Positions 17,057-27,400 of a stretch of 42,238 nt of DNA are shown here, in pieces. This stretch comes from Lentimicrobiaceae bacterium (GTDB lineage: Bacteria > Bacteroidota > Bacteroidia > Bacteroidales > JAGONC01). Every line of letters starts with the position of its first letter. Positions within the stretch are counted from its first letter, which is position 1. The position numbers and the translations under genes are program-made. The stretch lies in contig JAGONC010000029.1 in assembly GCA_017993235.1 (NCBI GenBank), positions 1 to 42,238 of the forward strand, in the 5' to 3' direction. Under the pieces are notes generated by a model that was given only the letters and a program-made list of their open reading frames with translations, ran no database searches and was not told where the DNA came from.

Positions 17057-17130
17057 GGTCTCGTAGCTCAGCTGGATAGAGCAGCAGCCTTCTAAGCTGC
17101 GGGTCGCAGGTTCGAATCCTGCCGGGATCA
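17057..17130 (+). tRNA. tRNA-Arg, anticodon TCT
   Basis: The cloverleaf is complete. The acceptor GGTCTCG pairs with CGGGATC through two G-U wobbles. The D arm is GCTC/GAGC. The anticodon stem GCAGC/GCTGC holds the loop CTTCTAA with anticodon TCT (reads AGA). The T arm is GCAGG-TTCGAAT-CCTGC and the discriminator is A. CCA is not encoded. A long hairpin follows two bases later. Confidence 0.95.
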
Positions 17131-17132
17131 CT

Positions 17133-17160
17133 CCGAAAGCCCTGGTGACAGGGCTTTCGG
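17133..17160 (+). terminator. Perfect 12-bp hairpin after tRNA-Arg
   Basis: CCGAAAGCCCTG (17133-17144), loop GTGA, CAGGGCTTTCGG (17149-17160). The stem is perfect, but no T-run follows on the plus strand. It may terminate or process the tRNA transcript. Confidence 0.55.
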
Positions 17161-17281
17161 ATATCTGATAAAAGATTTATGATATTTGATTTTTGAGTCT
17201 GTATTAATTTTAAATTGCGATCATCACGCAACAGGTCATACAAAGAAGAATCCCTTTCTGATATTACCAACCCTTTTATCC

Positions 17282-18643
17282 ATGAAAAAGAGAATCTGTT
17301 TTACACTGTTTGTATTGCTGCTGATATGTTTCAACGGTGTTGCCCAGCAGGATACACTGAAAACTACCGCCAAAAAAGGGTGGAGATTGGGGGCATTACC
17401 AGTTGTGGCTTATGATGCAGATCTGGGTTTTCAATATGGAGCCCTGGCACAGTTAAATGATTTTGGTGATGGCACCATCTACCCCGATTATAAGCACATG
17501 ATCTACGTTGAGTGGTCCAGATTTACAAAAGGAACCGGAGTGAATCAGATCTTCTATGATACAAAAACCCTGCTGCCAAAGCATATCCGGATGACGGTCG
17601 ATGCATGCTACCTTACGGATAAAGCGCTGGACTTCTACGGATTCAATGGATATGATGCTGTGTATCACCAGGAATACGAGGATGATGAAGATACTGCCAA
17701 TTACATCTCCCGCATGTATTACAAGCTGGACCGTAAGCAGCTGCGCCTGCTTCTCGATTTTCAGGGAAGGATCACTTCGCAGAAATTCCGGTGGCTTGCC
17801 GGACTGGCTTATTATAATTTTACGACAGCCACCGTGGATATTGACCGCTTGAACAAAGGCAAATCAGAAGATAAAAAACTGCCGGATTCCACCCTGCTCT
17901 TATATGACCATTATGTTGATTATGGTTTGATCAACCAGGATGAGAAAGATGGAGGACAGATCTTTTACATAAAAACAGGACTGATCTACGACACACGTGA
18001 CAATGAACCTGCGCCGAATAAAGGCCTGTGGGATGAAATCATTATCATGACTGCTCCTCCCCTTGGGGATGTCAAATCCACCTTTGCCAGGTTTGAGATA
18101 ACGCATCGTCAATACGTTCCACTGATCTCTGATCAGTTTACGTTTGCCTACAGACTCGCCTACCAGGGTACGATCAGTGGCAAAGAGCCGGCGCCTTTCT
18201 ATGTTCAATCACTGTTGCTCAATTCATTTTCAAACGCGACCAACAATGATGGACTTGGAGGGGCAAAATCACTGCGTGGGATTAAACGGAACCGGGTTGT
18301 GGGCGACGGAACGCTGCTGGCTAACGTGGAACTGAGATACAAGGTATGGCAGACCAGACTTTTCAAGCAGAATTTTTACATTGCGGCTGTGGCATTCGGT
18401 GATTATGGAAAGATCATCCAGTTCCGTGATATGGATCCCGCCATTATCGCCGGAATGCCTGATGAATTAAAGAAAAACTTTGACATTGATGCAGAGAAAT
18501 CAAAGTTTGGACATCTCGGCTATGGGGCCGGACTGAGACTTGTCCTTAACGATAATTTCATCGTAGCCGTGGATAGCGGTATTGCCGGGGATAAAAGAGA
18601 TGGTGGGTGGGGAATTTACATTAACATCGGGCATTTGTTTTAG
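17282..18643 (+). CDS. BamA/Omp85-like outer-membrane beta-barrel protein without POTRA domains
   Basis: From ATG 17282 the protein has 453 residues with a signal peptide (MKKRICFTLFVLLLICFNGVAQ). The frame opens earlier at 17186, but only this start places the signal peptide correctly. Alternating hydrophobic strands run through the body, for example FRWLAGLAYYNFTTATVDI and FTFAYRLAYQGTI. The C-terminal part has the Omp85/surface-antigen pattern LRGIKRNRVVGDGTLLANVELRYKVW and LGYGAGLRLVLNDNFIVAVDSG. There is no room for POTRA domains, so it is probably a BamA-superfamily barrel used for something other than general barrel assembly. It converges with the ketoacyl synthase gene across a heptamer repeat. 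Confidence 0.82.
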   Translation: MKKRICFTLFVLLLICFNGVAQQDTLKTTAKKGWRLGALPVVAYDADLGFQYGALAQLNDFGDGTIYPDYKHMIYVEWSRFTKGTGVNQIFYDTKTLLPKHIRMTVDACYLTDKALDFYGFNGYDAVYHQEYEDDEDTANYISRMYYKLDRKQLRLLLDFQGRITSQKFRWLAGLAYYNFTTATVDIDRLNKGKSEDKKLPDSTLLLYDHYVDYGLINQDEKDGGQIFYIKTGLIYDTRDNEPAPNKGLWDEIIIMTAPPLGDVKSTFARFEITHRQYVPLISDQFTFAYRLAYQGTISGKEPAPFYVQSLLLNSFSNATNNDGLGGAKSLRGIKRNRVVGDGTLLANVELRYKVWQTRLFKQNFYIAAVAFGDYGKIIQFRDMDPAIIAGMPDELKKNFDIDAEKSKFGHLGYGAGLRLVLNDNFIVAVDSGIAGDKRDGGWGIYINIGHLF

Positions 18644-18653
18644 GAGCTGAACA

Positions 18654-18688
18654 TCGACAATCGGCAATCGACAATCGACAATCGATAG
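18654..18688 (+). repeat. Heptanucleotide tandem repeat between convergent genes
   Basis: Five head-to-tail units of TCGACAA follow each other (TCGACAA, TCGGCAA, TCGACAA, TCGACAA, TCGATAG). They fill most of the 52-bp gap between two convergent stop codons. No hairpin terminator is visible there. Confidence 0.85.
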
Positions 18689-18695
18689 GGTCAGC

Positions 18696-19775
18696 CTACC
18701 CCATTCTGTAAACCATCGCATTGATGTTCATCCCTGCTCCAACCGAGGCAAATACGACATAATCACCGGAGGCAATAGAATGACCGGTTAATTTTTTCTT
18801 CCAGATCAAATCAATCAGGATCGGAATGGTGGCAACGGAATTGTTACCCAGGAAAGAAATGGTCATGGGCAAAATATCCCCCGGTGGTTCCTCGTAACCA
18901 AAAAGCCTGTATAAGCGGTTGACAATTTCCAGATCAAGCTTCTCGTTCGCCTGATGGATCAGAATTTTTTTAATCTGGGTGGGTTCGATCCCCGCTTTCT
19001 CAACCGTTTCCTTTACAAGCTGCGGGACATGGGTAATGGCATATTCATAAAGCCGATGCCCATTCATTTTGATAAAATAATTCCCGTTACCGGATAATGG
19101 ATTGTTTGATTTCCCCATCCACATCAACTTAAAATGCACCCCGGTATCCGACCGCGTAGCATGAGAAATGATCCCTACAGGAGATTCACTTTCGACCGAT
19201 TCAAGGATAGTAGCCCCTGCGCCATCGGCATAGATCATGCTGTCGCGGTCATGGGGATCGCTCACCCTGGAAAGCGTTTCAGCTCCAATGACCAGGATTT
19301 TTTTTGCATCACCGCTCCTGATGAAGTAATCCGCCGTGATCATTGCCTGTAACCAGCCCGGACAACCAAAGGGAAGGTCAAAGGCAACCGTCCATGGATT
19401 TGCGATGTTCAGCTTATGTTTTACCCTGGCGGCAATGGATGGAACCATATCCGTCCTGTTATCGCCCGAACGTATATCACCGAAGTTATGCGCTACAATG
19501 ATATAGTCGAATGTTTCCTGATCGGTTCCCGATGATTCAATTGCCTGCTTTGCAGCCAGATAAGCGATATCTGAGGCTACCAGTTCAGTGGTGACGTACC
19601 TTCTTTTGGAAATGCCGGTGATCGCTTTAAATTTTTCAATGATCTCATGGATTGGGGAATCAATTTTATTTCCCCTGGTATCATAAAATTCACTTTTGAG
19701 AAAATCATCATTGGTGACCGGGGTGCTCGGCAGATAACTTCCTGTTCCTGTGATAAGAGAGCAGAAAGGATTCAT
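18696..19775 (-). CDS. FabH-like 3-oxoacyl-ACP synthase III family protein
   Basis: This 359-residue thiolase-fold condensing enzyme has the full KAS III triad: Cys138 in DLPFGCPGWLQA, His274 in ILIHQANEKLD and Asn311 in LGNNSVATIP. The C terminus GDYVVFASVGAGMNINAMVYR is typical. It could start fatty acid synthesis from acetyl-CoA (FabH), but it lies apart from any fab/acp cluster. It is a little longer than the usual 320-330 residue FabH, so a role in a branched or secondary acyl pathway is equally possible. The start is ATG 19775, with a TATCTTTG element at 19810-19817. Confidence 0.88.
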   Translation of the reverse strand: MNPFCSLITGTGSYLPSTPVTNDDFLKSEFYDTRGNKIDSPIHEIIEKFKAITGISKRRYVTTELVASDIAYLAAKQAIESSGTDQETFDYIIVAHNFGDIRSGDNRTDMVPSIAARVKHKLNIANPWTVAFDLPFGCPGWLQAMITADYFIRSGDAKKILVIGAETLSRVSDPHDRDSMIYADGAGATILESVESESPVGIISHATRSDTGVHFKLMWMGKSNNPLSGNGNYFIKMNGHRLYEYAITHVPQLVKETVEKAGIEPTQIKKILIHQANEKLDLEIVNRLYRLFGYEEPPGDILPMTISFLGNNSVATIPILIDLIWKKKLTGHSIASGDYVVFASVGAGMNINAMVYRMG

Positions 19776-19809
19776 GTTTGAATGGTTTGAACGGTGAATT
19801 AACCTTATG

Positions 19810-19817
19810 CAAAGATA
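19810..19817 (-). promoter_or_regulatory. -7 promoter element for the KAS III-like gene
   Basis: TATCTTTG on the minus strand fits TAnnTTTG and predicts a leader of about 30 nt. A TTG lies upstream (19831-19833), but the 13-bp spacing is shorter than the usual 17-23 bp. Confidence 0.45.
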
Positions 19818-19906
19818 GCTGATTTATTGACAATTCAGCACATCATTGGCTTTTTTATAGCATAGGTCAGAGCAAAGATGATAAGAATTTGAAGGGACAG
19901 ATTTCC

Positions 19907-19914
19907 TATATTTG
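19907..19914 (+). promoter_or_regulatory. -7 promoter element for the dipeptidase-GH92 operon
   Basis: TATATTTG fits TAnnTTTG. A TTTG lies at 19888-19891 with a shortish spacer of 15 bp. It sits inside the upstream extension of the dipeptidase frame and so supports the start at 19964. Confidence 0.5.
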
Positions 19915-19963
19915 TGGGCACGGGGTTTTGATATGCATTCAATACATTTTCAATCAAACAACA

Positions 19964-21427
19964 ATGAATATATCCCTTCATAAATCCTTCTGGTTCATTC
20001 TCATACTTGCTTTTCACATTTCAGGGGTAGCTCAGCAATCAGACATAGATCCCTTCAATTGTTTTACCGTCATTGCAGGAAGAAATGCCACAGCGGACGG
20101 TTCGGTATTGTTTGCACATAACGAGGACGATTACGGGACACGGATCGTAAACTGGTACAAGGTTGAGCGGAAAATCCACGATCCCGGTTCTGTTGTGACC
20201 GTCAATAAGGAAGGTGCTGTGATTCCCCAGGCCGTTGAGACCCATGCCTATCTATGGCTGGATATGCCTGAGCTGGAATCATCCGACACGTATATGAATG
20301 AATTTGGTGTGGTGATCGCTTCGGATCAGTGCGATTCCAGGGAGGATAATCCGGAAATCACCGAAGGCGGGATCGGATACTGGCTTCGGAGGATCATGGC
20401 TGAGCGGGCAAAAACGGCCAGGGAAGGTGTTAAAATCGGGGGGGAACTGATCGACAGGTTTGGCTATATTTTTTCGGGAAGAAGCTATTTCATCGCTGAC
20501 CCGAACGAAGCCTGGATCATGGCTGTGGTCAGGGGCAAACACTGGGTGGCGCAGCGGATACCGGATAACAGGGTGGCCGTGGTCCCCAATTTTTACACCA
20601 TTACCCTTGTGGATCTCGCAGACACTGCCAATTTCCTGGGTTCTCCGGATCTGGTTGAATATGCGACCGCCAGAGGCTGGTATGATGCCCGAAGCGATGG
20701 GGAGTTCAATTTCCGGAAAGCTTACAGCTCACCCGACAAACTGGTCCATAAAAGCAACATCAGCAGGATGTGGAAAGGGATCAATGCACTGGCGCTTTAT
20801 GAATATGACCTGGGCGACGAATTTCCTTTTTCCTTTCTTCCTGAACGGAAAGTATCCCTGACCGATGTGATGGAGCTGCTGCGCGATCATTATGAAGGTA
20901 CACCTCTCGATCTTACCCATGGATACAGGGATGGGAATCCTCATTTTACGGAAAGCGATCCCATCTGCTCCCCGACCACCCAGTATGGATTTGTTGCCCA
21001 GCTCAGAAATTACCTTCCTGCTGATATCGGAGCTGTGCTGTGGATCGCTCCCTACCGTCCATGTGTCCATCCTTTTATTCCCTGGTACTGCGGAGTAACC
21101 CAAATCCCCGGTCCTTACCAGAAGTATTCGCTGGATGTTGCCCTGGATCATCATTTTAACCCTCCTGCTGACCTCTATGCAGCAACGGACTCCCTCGCCT
21201 ACTGGTACTTTTATCATCACGCACAACAAATCGACGAGTCGTACGGAGAATTATCCGTAAAAGCTAGAAAAAAAAGTCATTCCTTCGAAAGGGATTGTAT
21301 TCAAAAACAGGCTACTTTCGAACGGGTAACCCTCTTCAAGTACAGAAATGATCCTGCCACCCTGAAGCAGAAAGTAAATGAATTCACTACCCGCGCTGCT
21401 GATGACGTGTTGAAATTGTTTCAATAA
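19964..21427 (+). CDS. Secreted C69-family dipeptidase (PepD-like)
   Basis: This is an N-terminal-nucleophile hydrolase that cleaves dipeptides. ATG 19964 gives 487 residues beginning with a signal peptide (FWFILILAFHISGVAQQ). The nucleophile is probably Cys33 in DPFNCFTVIAGR, followed by ATADGSVLFAHNEDD, the conserved C69 block. WIMAVVRGKHWVAQRIPDN and DLTHGYRDGNPHFTESDPIC are further family features. The frame opens at 19889, but the promoter at 19907-19914 excludes that start. The GH92 gene begins 10 bp after the stop, so the two form an operon. The signal peptide implies a periplasmic or surface peptidase. Confidence 0.9.
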   Translation: MNISLHKSFWFILILAFHISGVAQQSDIDPFNCFTVIAGRNATADGSVLFAHNEDDYGTRIVNWYKVERKIHDPGSVVTVNKEGAVIPQAVETHAYLWLDMPELESSDTYMNEFGVVIASDQCDSREDNPEITEGGIGYWLRRIMAERAKTAREGVKIGGELIDRFGYIFSGRSYFIADPNEAWIMAVVRGKHWVAQRIPDNRVAVVPNFYTITLVDLADTANFLGSPDLVEYATARGWYDARSDGEFNFRKAYSSPDKLVHKSNISRMWKGINALALYEYDLGDEFPFSFLPERKVSLTDVMELLRDHYEGTPLDLTHGYRDGNPHFTESDPICSPTTQYGFVAQLRNYLPADIGAVLWIAPYRPCVHPFIPWYCGVTQIPGPYQKYSLDVALDHHFNPPADLYAATDSLAYWYFYHHAQQIDESYGELSVKARKKSHSFERDCIQKQATFERVTLFKYRNDPATLKQKVNEFTTRAADDVLKLFQ

Positions 21428-21437
21428 TCCCTGCATT

Positions 21438-24371
21438 ATGAAATATTCTTATGCTGTTTTTTTTCTTTTGGTATTTCTTTTATCCTGTACAGATAAAGAA
21501 AAGGACCTGACCGGATATGTAAATCCGTTCATAGGAACCGGTGCGCATGGCCACACCTATCCGGGAGCGAGCCTGCCTTTCGGGATGATCCAGCTTAGCC
21601 CTGATACCCGGCTGGAGGGCTGGGATGGCTGTTCAGGTTACCACTATGATGACAGCGTCGTTTATGGCTTCAGCCATACACACCTGAGCGGCACCGGCGT
21701 ACCGGATTATTGCGACATCCTGTTCATGCCAACGGTCGGTGAGATCCAAACGGAGAACGGTCGGAATGATCCGGACAGGGGTTATGCTTCAAGGTTCAGT
21801 CATGCCAATGAAAAGGCCGTTCCAGGATATTACTCGACCTATCTGGATGATGAGGATATTACAGCTGAACTTACGGTGACAAAACGTTCGGGAATGCACA
21901 GGTACACTTTTCCCGAGAATGATTCTTCCCATGTGATCATCGACCTTCGGCACCGCGACAAGGTGTTGGAATCTTATCTTGAGGTGGTCGACGACACGGA
22001 AGTGAAAGGATTCAGAAGATCCACCTCCTGGGCGGATGACCAGCGGATCTACTTCGTGGCAGAATTTTCAAAGGAATTCAAAGCAGCGAATTTATATTTA
22101 AATGATCAGGAAGTAAAGGGAAAAAAAGTGTCCGGAACAAATGTAAAAGCCTGCCTGACATTCACTACGAAAGATAATGAGCCGGTCATCGTTAAAATCG
22201 GACTGTCGCCGGTAAGTGTGGAAGGAGCCAGGAAAAATCTTGAGGCAGAGGTTCCAGACTGGGATTTTGACCGTATTCGTTCAGAAGCGAATGTTGCCTG
22301 GAACGACGAATTGAAGAAGATCCGTGTGGAAGGAGGTACGAGATCCCAGAAAACCATATTTTACACTGCACTCTATCATTCATTTCTCACACCCAATCTG
22401 TTCATGGATGTTGACGGGAGCTATCTGGGCAGGGATTTTCAGGTTCACCAGGCACAAGAGTATCAGCATTATACAGTTTTTTCCCTGTGGGATACATTCC
22501 GTGCAGAGCATCCTTTACTGACGCTTGTTCAACATAAGCGCACCCTTGATTTCATACAGACCTTCATCAACCAGTACCTTCAGGGCGGCCGTTTACCGGT
22601 CTGGGAACTGGCAGCCAACGAGACCGAATGCATGATTGGCTATCATGCTATCCCGGTCATCGCTGATGCTTATCAGAAGGGGATTCGTGACTATGACGTC
22701 GGCCTGGCCTATGAGGCGATGAAGCACAGCGCCATGCTGGATCACTTCGGGCTGAAATCCTATCGGGAAAATGGCTATATCCCGGCTGAGGATGAAGCTG
22801 AATGCGTATCCCGGACGCTGGAATATGCTTATGATGACTGGTGCATTGCGCAGATGGCTTCGGCCCTGGGCAAGACAGAAGATTACGGAATTTTTATCCA
22901 ACGGGCACAGTCCTGGAAAAACATCTTTGATCCTACCACGGGATTCATGCGGGCAAAGATGAATGGCCGATGGTTTACTCCCTTTGATCCGAAAGAGGTC
23001 AATTTTACCTTGACGGAAGCAAATTCCTGGCAATACAGCTTCTTTGTTCCGCAGGATATAGCTGGCCTGATGGAAAGTATGGGCGGTTCAGCATCTTTCA
23101 GTGAAAAACTGGATCAGCTTTTTACGGAATCATCCGAGACGACTGGCCGTGATCAATCCGATATCACAGGTATGGTGGGGCAGTACGCTCATGGCAATGA
23201 GCCCAGCCATCACATGGCCTACCTGTACTCCTATGCCGGCAGGCCGTGGAAAACCCAGGAGACCGTTCGCAGGATCATGACGGAGCTTTACACGGACCAG
23301 CCGGATGGATTATGCGGCAACGAAGATTGTGGCCAGATGTCGGCGTGGTACGTGCTCAGCGCAATGGGTTTCTATCCTGTATGCCCCGGAGATAATGCAT
23401 ACATCCTTGGCTCACCCGTTTTGGATAAAGTGACTATCGCGCTTGAAAATGGCCGGACCTTTGTCATTCGGACGCAGAATAACAGTGTTAAGAATATGTA
23501 CATCCAATCTGCCACCCTGAACGGTAAAACATATTCAAAGTGGTTTATCTCTCACGAAGATGTGCTTTCAGGAGGTGAACTGATCCTTAAAATGGGCCCA
23601 GAGCCTGACCTGACCCGGCAGATCATCCCCGGTGATCTCCCCTCTTCTTCTGTTGAGGATCATCTGATCCAACCCGTGCCTTATCTGGTAAAAGGAGACC
23701 GTACCTTCATCGACAGCGTTACCGTGATCCTTGCCAGTACGGATGGATCGGAGATATTTTATACGACCGACGGTTCAACACCGGATGAACAATCCACAGC
23801 GTACTTGCAGCCTGTCCGTTCTGATGAGTCATTCATCCTGAAAGCCATTTCATTCAAGGATGGAGTCAGCAGCGGAGTGCTGTCGGCGGATTTCATTAAG
23901 CTACCGAAAGGCAGAAGCATCCATTTGAATACAGAATATGCCGGTCAGTATTCTGCCGGGGGTGACGGCGCCCTGATTGATGGTATAACCGGACCGTTGA
24001 ATTTCCGGACAGGCACCTGGCAGGGTTATGAGGGGATTGATCTGGATGCAATCGTGGATCTTGGTGAAATGCAATATATTAAAAATGTTTCGATTGGGTT
24101 TCTTCAGGACATTAATGCCTGGGTTTTCCTCCCAGTCAGTGTCTCTTTCAGCATATCCCGGGACGGAAAGGAATATATACCCCTGAAAACTGCTGGCGCT
24201 GATCGTTCTCCTATGGAGACAGGGATCTTTAAAACAGATTTCACCGCCGACGTCATGCGAGATATACGATATATCCATATAATTGCCTCAAATATGGGCA
24301 CCTGTCCTGACTGGCATAAAGGCTCTGGAAGAAAAGCCTGGATCTTCGCCGATGAAATCGTTATCCGATAG
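21438..24371 (+). CDS. GH92 alpha-1,2-mannosidase lipoprotein with chitobiase-C-like and F5/8-type C domains
   Basis: GH92 enzymes are Ca2+-dependent exo-alpha-mannosidases that trim N-glycans and mannans. The 977-residue protein has a lipobox (FLLSC, Cys 17), so it should be membrane-anchored, probably at the surface. The GH92 domain (about residues 25-730) shows NPFIGTGAHGHTYPGASLPF, YGFSHTHLSGTG, SLWDTFRAEHPLLTL, GNEPSHHMAYLYSYAG and NEDCGQMSAWYVLSAMGFYP. Next comes a chitobiase C-terminal-like module (IFYTTDGSTPDEQS, about 760-820) and then a discoidin-like carbohydrate-binding domain to the end. It is translationally close (10 bp) to the dipeptidase. The pairing suggests uptake of mannose and peptides from glycoproteins. 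Confidence 0.95.
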   Translation: MKYSYAVFFLLVFLLSCTDKEKDLTGYVNPFIGTGAHGHTYPGASLPFGMIQLSPDTRLEGWDGCSGYHYDDSVVYGFSHTHLSGTGVPDYCDILFMPTVGEIQTENGRNDPDRGYASRFSHANEKAVPGYYSTYLDDEDITAELTVTKRSGMHRYTFPENDSSHVIIDLRHRDKVLESYLEVVDDTEVKGFRRSTSWADDQRIYFVAEFSKEFKAANLYLNDQEVKGKKVSGTNVKACLTFTTKDNEPVIVKIGLSPVSVEGARKNLEAEVPDWDFDRIRSEANVAWNDELKKIRVEGGTRSQKTIFYTALYHSFLTPNLFMDVDGSYLGRDFQVHQAQEYQHYTVFSLWDTFRAEHPLLTLVQHKRTLDFIQTFINQYLQGGRLPVWELAANETECMIGYHAIPVIADAYQKGIRDYDVGLAYEAMKHSAMLDHFGLKSYRENGYIPAEDEAECVSRTLEYAYDDWCIAQMASALGKTEDYGIFIQRAQSWKNIFDPTTGFMRAKMNGRWFTPFDPKEVNFTLTEANSWQYSFFVPQDIAGLMESMGGSASFSEKLDQLFTESSETTGRDQSDITGMVGQYAHGNEPSHHMAYLYSYAGRPWKTQETVRRIMTELYTDQPDGLCGNEDCGQMSAWYVLSAMGFYPVCPGDNAYILGSPVLDKVTIALENGRTFVIRTQNNSVKNMYIQSATLNGKTYSKWFISHEDVLSGGELILKMGPEPDLTRQIIPGDLPSSSVEDHLIQPVPYLVKGDRTFIDSVTVILASTDGSEIFYTTDGSTPDEQSTAYLQPVRSDESFILKAISFKDGVSSGVLSADFIKLPKGRSIHLNTEYAGQYSAGGDGALIDGITGPLNFRTGTWQGYEGIDLDAIVDLGEMQYIKNVSIGFLQDINAWVFLPVSVSFSISRDGKEYIPLKTAGADRSPMETGIFKTDFTADVMRDIRYIHIIASNMGTCPDWHKGSGRKAWIFADEIVIR

Positions 24372-24403
24372 AGGTTGAAAATTATTTCTTATTTTATTTT
24401 TTC

Positions 24404-24411
24404 TATCTTTG
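24404..24411 (+). promoter_or_regulatory. -7 promoter element for the large T9SS protein
   Basis: TATCTTTG fits TAnnTTTG and predicts a leader of about 38 nt. A TTG lies at 24375-24377 with a 26-bp spacer, slightly long. There is no obvious terminator after GH92, so partial read-through is possible. Confidence 0.5.
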
Positions 24412-24453
24412 CATGATATAAATCCTTGAATGTTTAACTAAAAATAACGTATT

Positions 24454-27400
24454 ATGAAAAAAGGATTACTTCTCATTTGTACACTGTTAATCTCCGCATT
24501 AACGTATGTGAATGCCCAGCCGTACCAGGACGACTTTGAGTCGTATACGGTAGGCGGTTATGTGGCTGTCCAGAATCCGACCTGGTGGACAACCTGGTCG
24601 GAGGATCCGGGATCTGCTGAGGATGCCCTGATATCCGATGCACAATCCCACAGTTCATCCAAATCAGTAAAAGTGGATGGATCCACTGACCTGATTCTCC
24701 AATTAAATGATCTGCTTGCGGGTAAGTATCACGTGAACTTCTGGTTTTACGTCCCCACAGGTTTTGGTGGTTATTATAACCTTCTGCATGATTTTGCAGG
24801 AAGTTCATCCGAATGGGGACTGGAAGTTTACTTCAATACCAATGGAACCGGTTATATCAATGCGGGGGGCGAAAACGCTGCCACATTCAATTATCCGAAA
24901 GATACATGGTTTTATATTGAAAACATTGTCAATCTGGATGATGATGAGGCCGAGCTTCACATCAACAATGTCCTGATCCACACCTGGCAGTGGAGTCTCC
25001 AGGCCACCGGTGAGGAAGGCCTTAAAAAACTGGATGCAGCTGACCTGTTTGCAGGCGCTCCTACCGGCGAAACGCCAACGTACTACTTTGATGACATGGA
25101 TTTTGACTATGAGGTGACGGTGCTTTATGAAGATGATTTCGAAAGTTACACGGTTGGGAATTATCTTGCTGTTCAGAATCCAACCTGGTGGACGACCTGG
25201 TCGGAAGATCCGGGTTCCGCTGAGGATGCATTGATTTCCAATGCACAGTCGCACAGCTCTTCAAAATCCGTGAAAGTGGATGGATCCACCGACCTGATAC
25301 TAAAGCTGGGCGACAAGCTTGCCGGTCAGTATAACCTGAACTGGTGGTATTATGTGCCAACGGGCTATGGTGGTTATTACAACATTTTACATGATTTCGC
25401 CGGCAGCAATTCGGAGTGGGGACTGGAGGTCTACTTTAAGACCAACGGGACCGGTTTCATCCATGCAGGGGGTGAGAATGCAGCCACATTCAACTATCCC
25501 AAGGATACCTGGTTTTATGTGGAGAACATTATCAATCTCGATGATGATGTGGCAGAGCTGTACATCAACAATGTAATGGTTTATACCTGGCAGTGGAGCC
25601 TCCAGGCAAGTGGTGGTGACGGGCTTAAAAAGCTGGATGCCGTTGATTTCTATGCCGGGGCAGAAGACCCTGAAGTACCCATGTATTATTTTGATGACGT
25701 AGCTTACCAGGAGCTGGCGGTTGCCACTTTCCCCGTCATTGAGGTTACACCCGAGGCTCTCACCCCGAGTGTGGTTTCAGGAGAGGTTGAAGATGGTATG
25801 CTGACCATAGCCAATACAGGGGACAATGACCTGATCTATACGATCAGCATGGTGTATGATGTTGAAAAGGATTACCAGCCGGCAGCCGTTCAGCCTGGAA
25901 CCACGCCGGTATCCCTCACCTATGAAAGGGCAGTCAGAAGGGATTACGATCCCGGCTCCTATCCCCCGGTAAATTCCAGGGACGAAGTTGTCCTGCATTA
26001 TGATGGCGATCCCTATTACGGCATTCTCTTTTACAACTGGCCCATCCAGGTGCAGATCGGAGCCATGTTCCCGTCAGCCACGACCCTTCAGTATGCCGGC
26101 ATGGGACTTACTTCCATTGATGTTTTTGTTCAGACTTCCATAGGAATCACGCAGTCTAAAGTCAAGGTCTTCGGGATGGGCTCAGAGAATGCCCCGGGTT
26201 CATTGTTGCATTCACAATCCTTTACTGCAGAAGACGGATGGAATACGATTGAATTCAACAATCCTGTCCCGGTTACAGGGGAAGATCTCTGGATCGTTTA
26301 TTCTTTCATGGAACTTGACAGCGTATATGCTGCAAGTACGGATGAAGGGCTGGCCCCTGATCCCAATGGCAGATGGCAGCAAATCGGTACCGGTCCCTGG
26401 CAGAAATCTTCGCTGCCGTATGACTATAATGTCCGGGGATTGCTTACTGGTGAACCTATCGAACAATGGTTATTCATCGACCAGATGGAAGGGGAAGTCG
26501 AACCAGGCGGATCCGATGAGATCAACCTGACCTTTGATGCCAGCATGCTTCTGGAAGGTACCTACAATGCCACAATTATCATTTACAGCAACGACCTTGT
26601 CAATCCCGTCCTTGAAATCCCGGTAACACTTACCGTAACACCTTCACCTCTTGTTCCACCGTCGAATCTAACGGCTGAGGTCGACTGTCATGATGTCATT
26701 CTTGACTGGGATGCACCGGCAGGAGGTAAGTCGGTTCTGGAGGGTTACAACGTTTACCGCGATGCGGTTCTGATCAATCCGGATCCCATTGTCGAAACGA
26801 CCTATACCGATATGCTTGTCGATCCCGAAACATATGCCTATACCGTGAAAGCAGTTTACGATGAAGGCATGTCGATCGCGTCCAATGAAGCCATTGCCGA
26901 TGTGGAAGCCACGGATCCCGTTAACCAGCTGGAAATCTCCAACGTAGAGGGTACGCCGGATGTTTACCTGACCTGGATGCCCCCGGGAGAACTACCTCAA
27001 TGGATATTCTATGACAATGAGACCATCCAGGGCTCAATTGGTCTGACCAACGGAGGAACCTTTGATGTTGCGGCACTCTTTAGTGCTGACTTTCTGGAAG
27101 CATACGAAGGCATGTATATCACCGCGATTTCCATGTACCCTCTTGGTGGGTTAACTACCTATGTGTTGAAAATATGGGGAGGAGAGTCTTCTGAGGTACT
27201 CCTGGAGCAATTGGTTGATCCGTCAATCGAAGCATGGAATATCTTTGACCTTACCACCCCTGTACTGATTGATGGTTCACAACAGCTATATATAGGATAT
27301 TCCTGTATAAACCAGCCGACCGGGGACTATCCCGCTGGCTATGACTCCGGCCCCATGGTGCCCGGTGGAGATATGATCAACCTGTCGGGAGATTGGCAGA

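Noticed and set aside
17052..17058. GTCCCGG as the tRNA-Arg acceptor stem
   Set aside because: It would leave too many bases before the D arm; GGTCTCG at 17057-17063 places T8 and A9 correctly and pairs fully with CGGGATC.
19889..19963. Upstream extension of the dipeptidase frame
   Set aside because: It contains a TAnnTTTG element and would bury the signal peptide.
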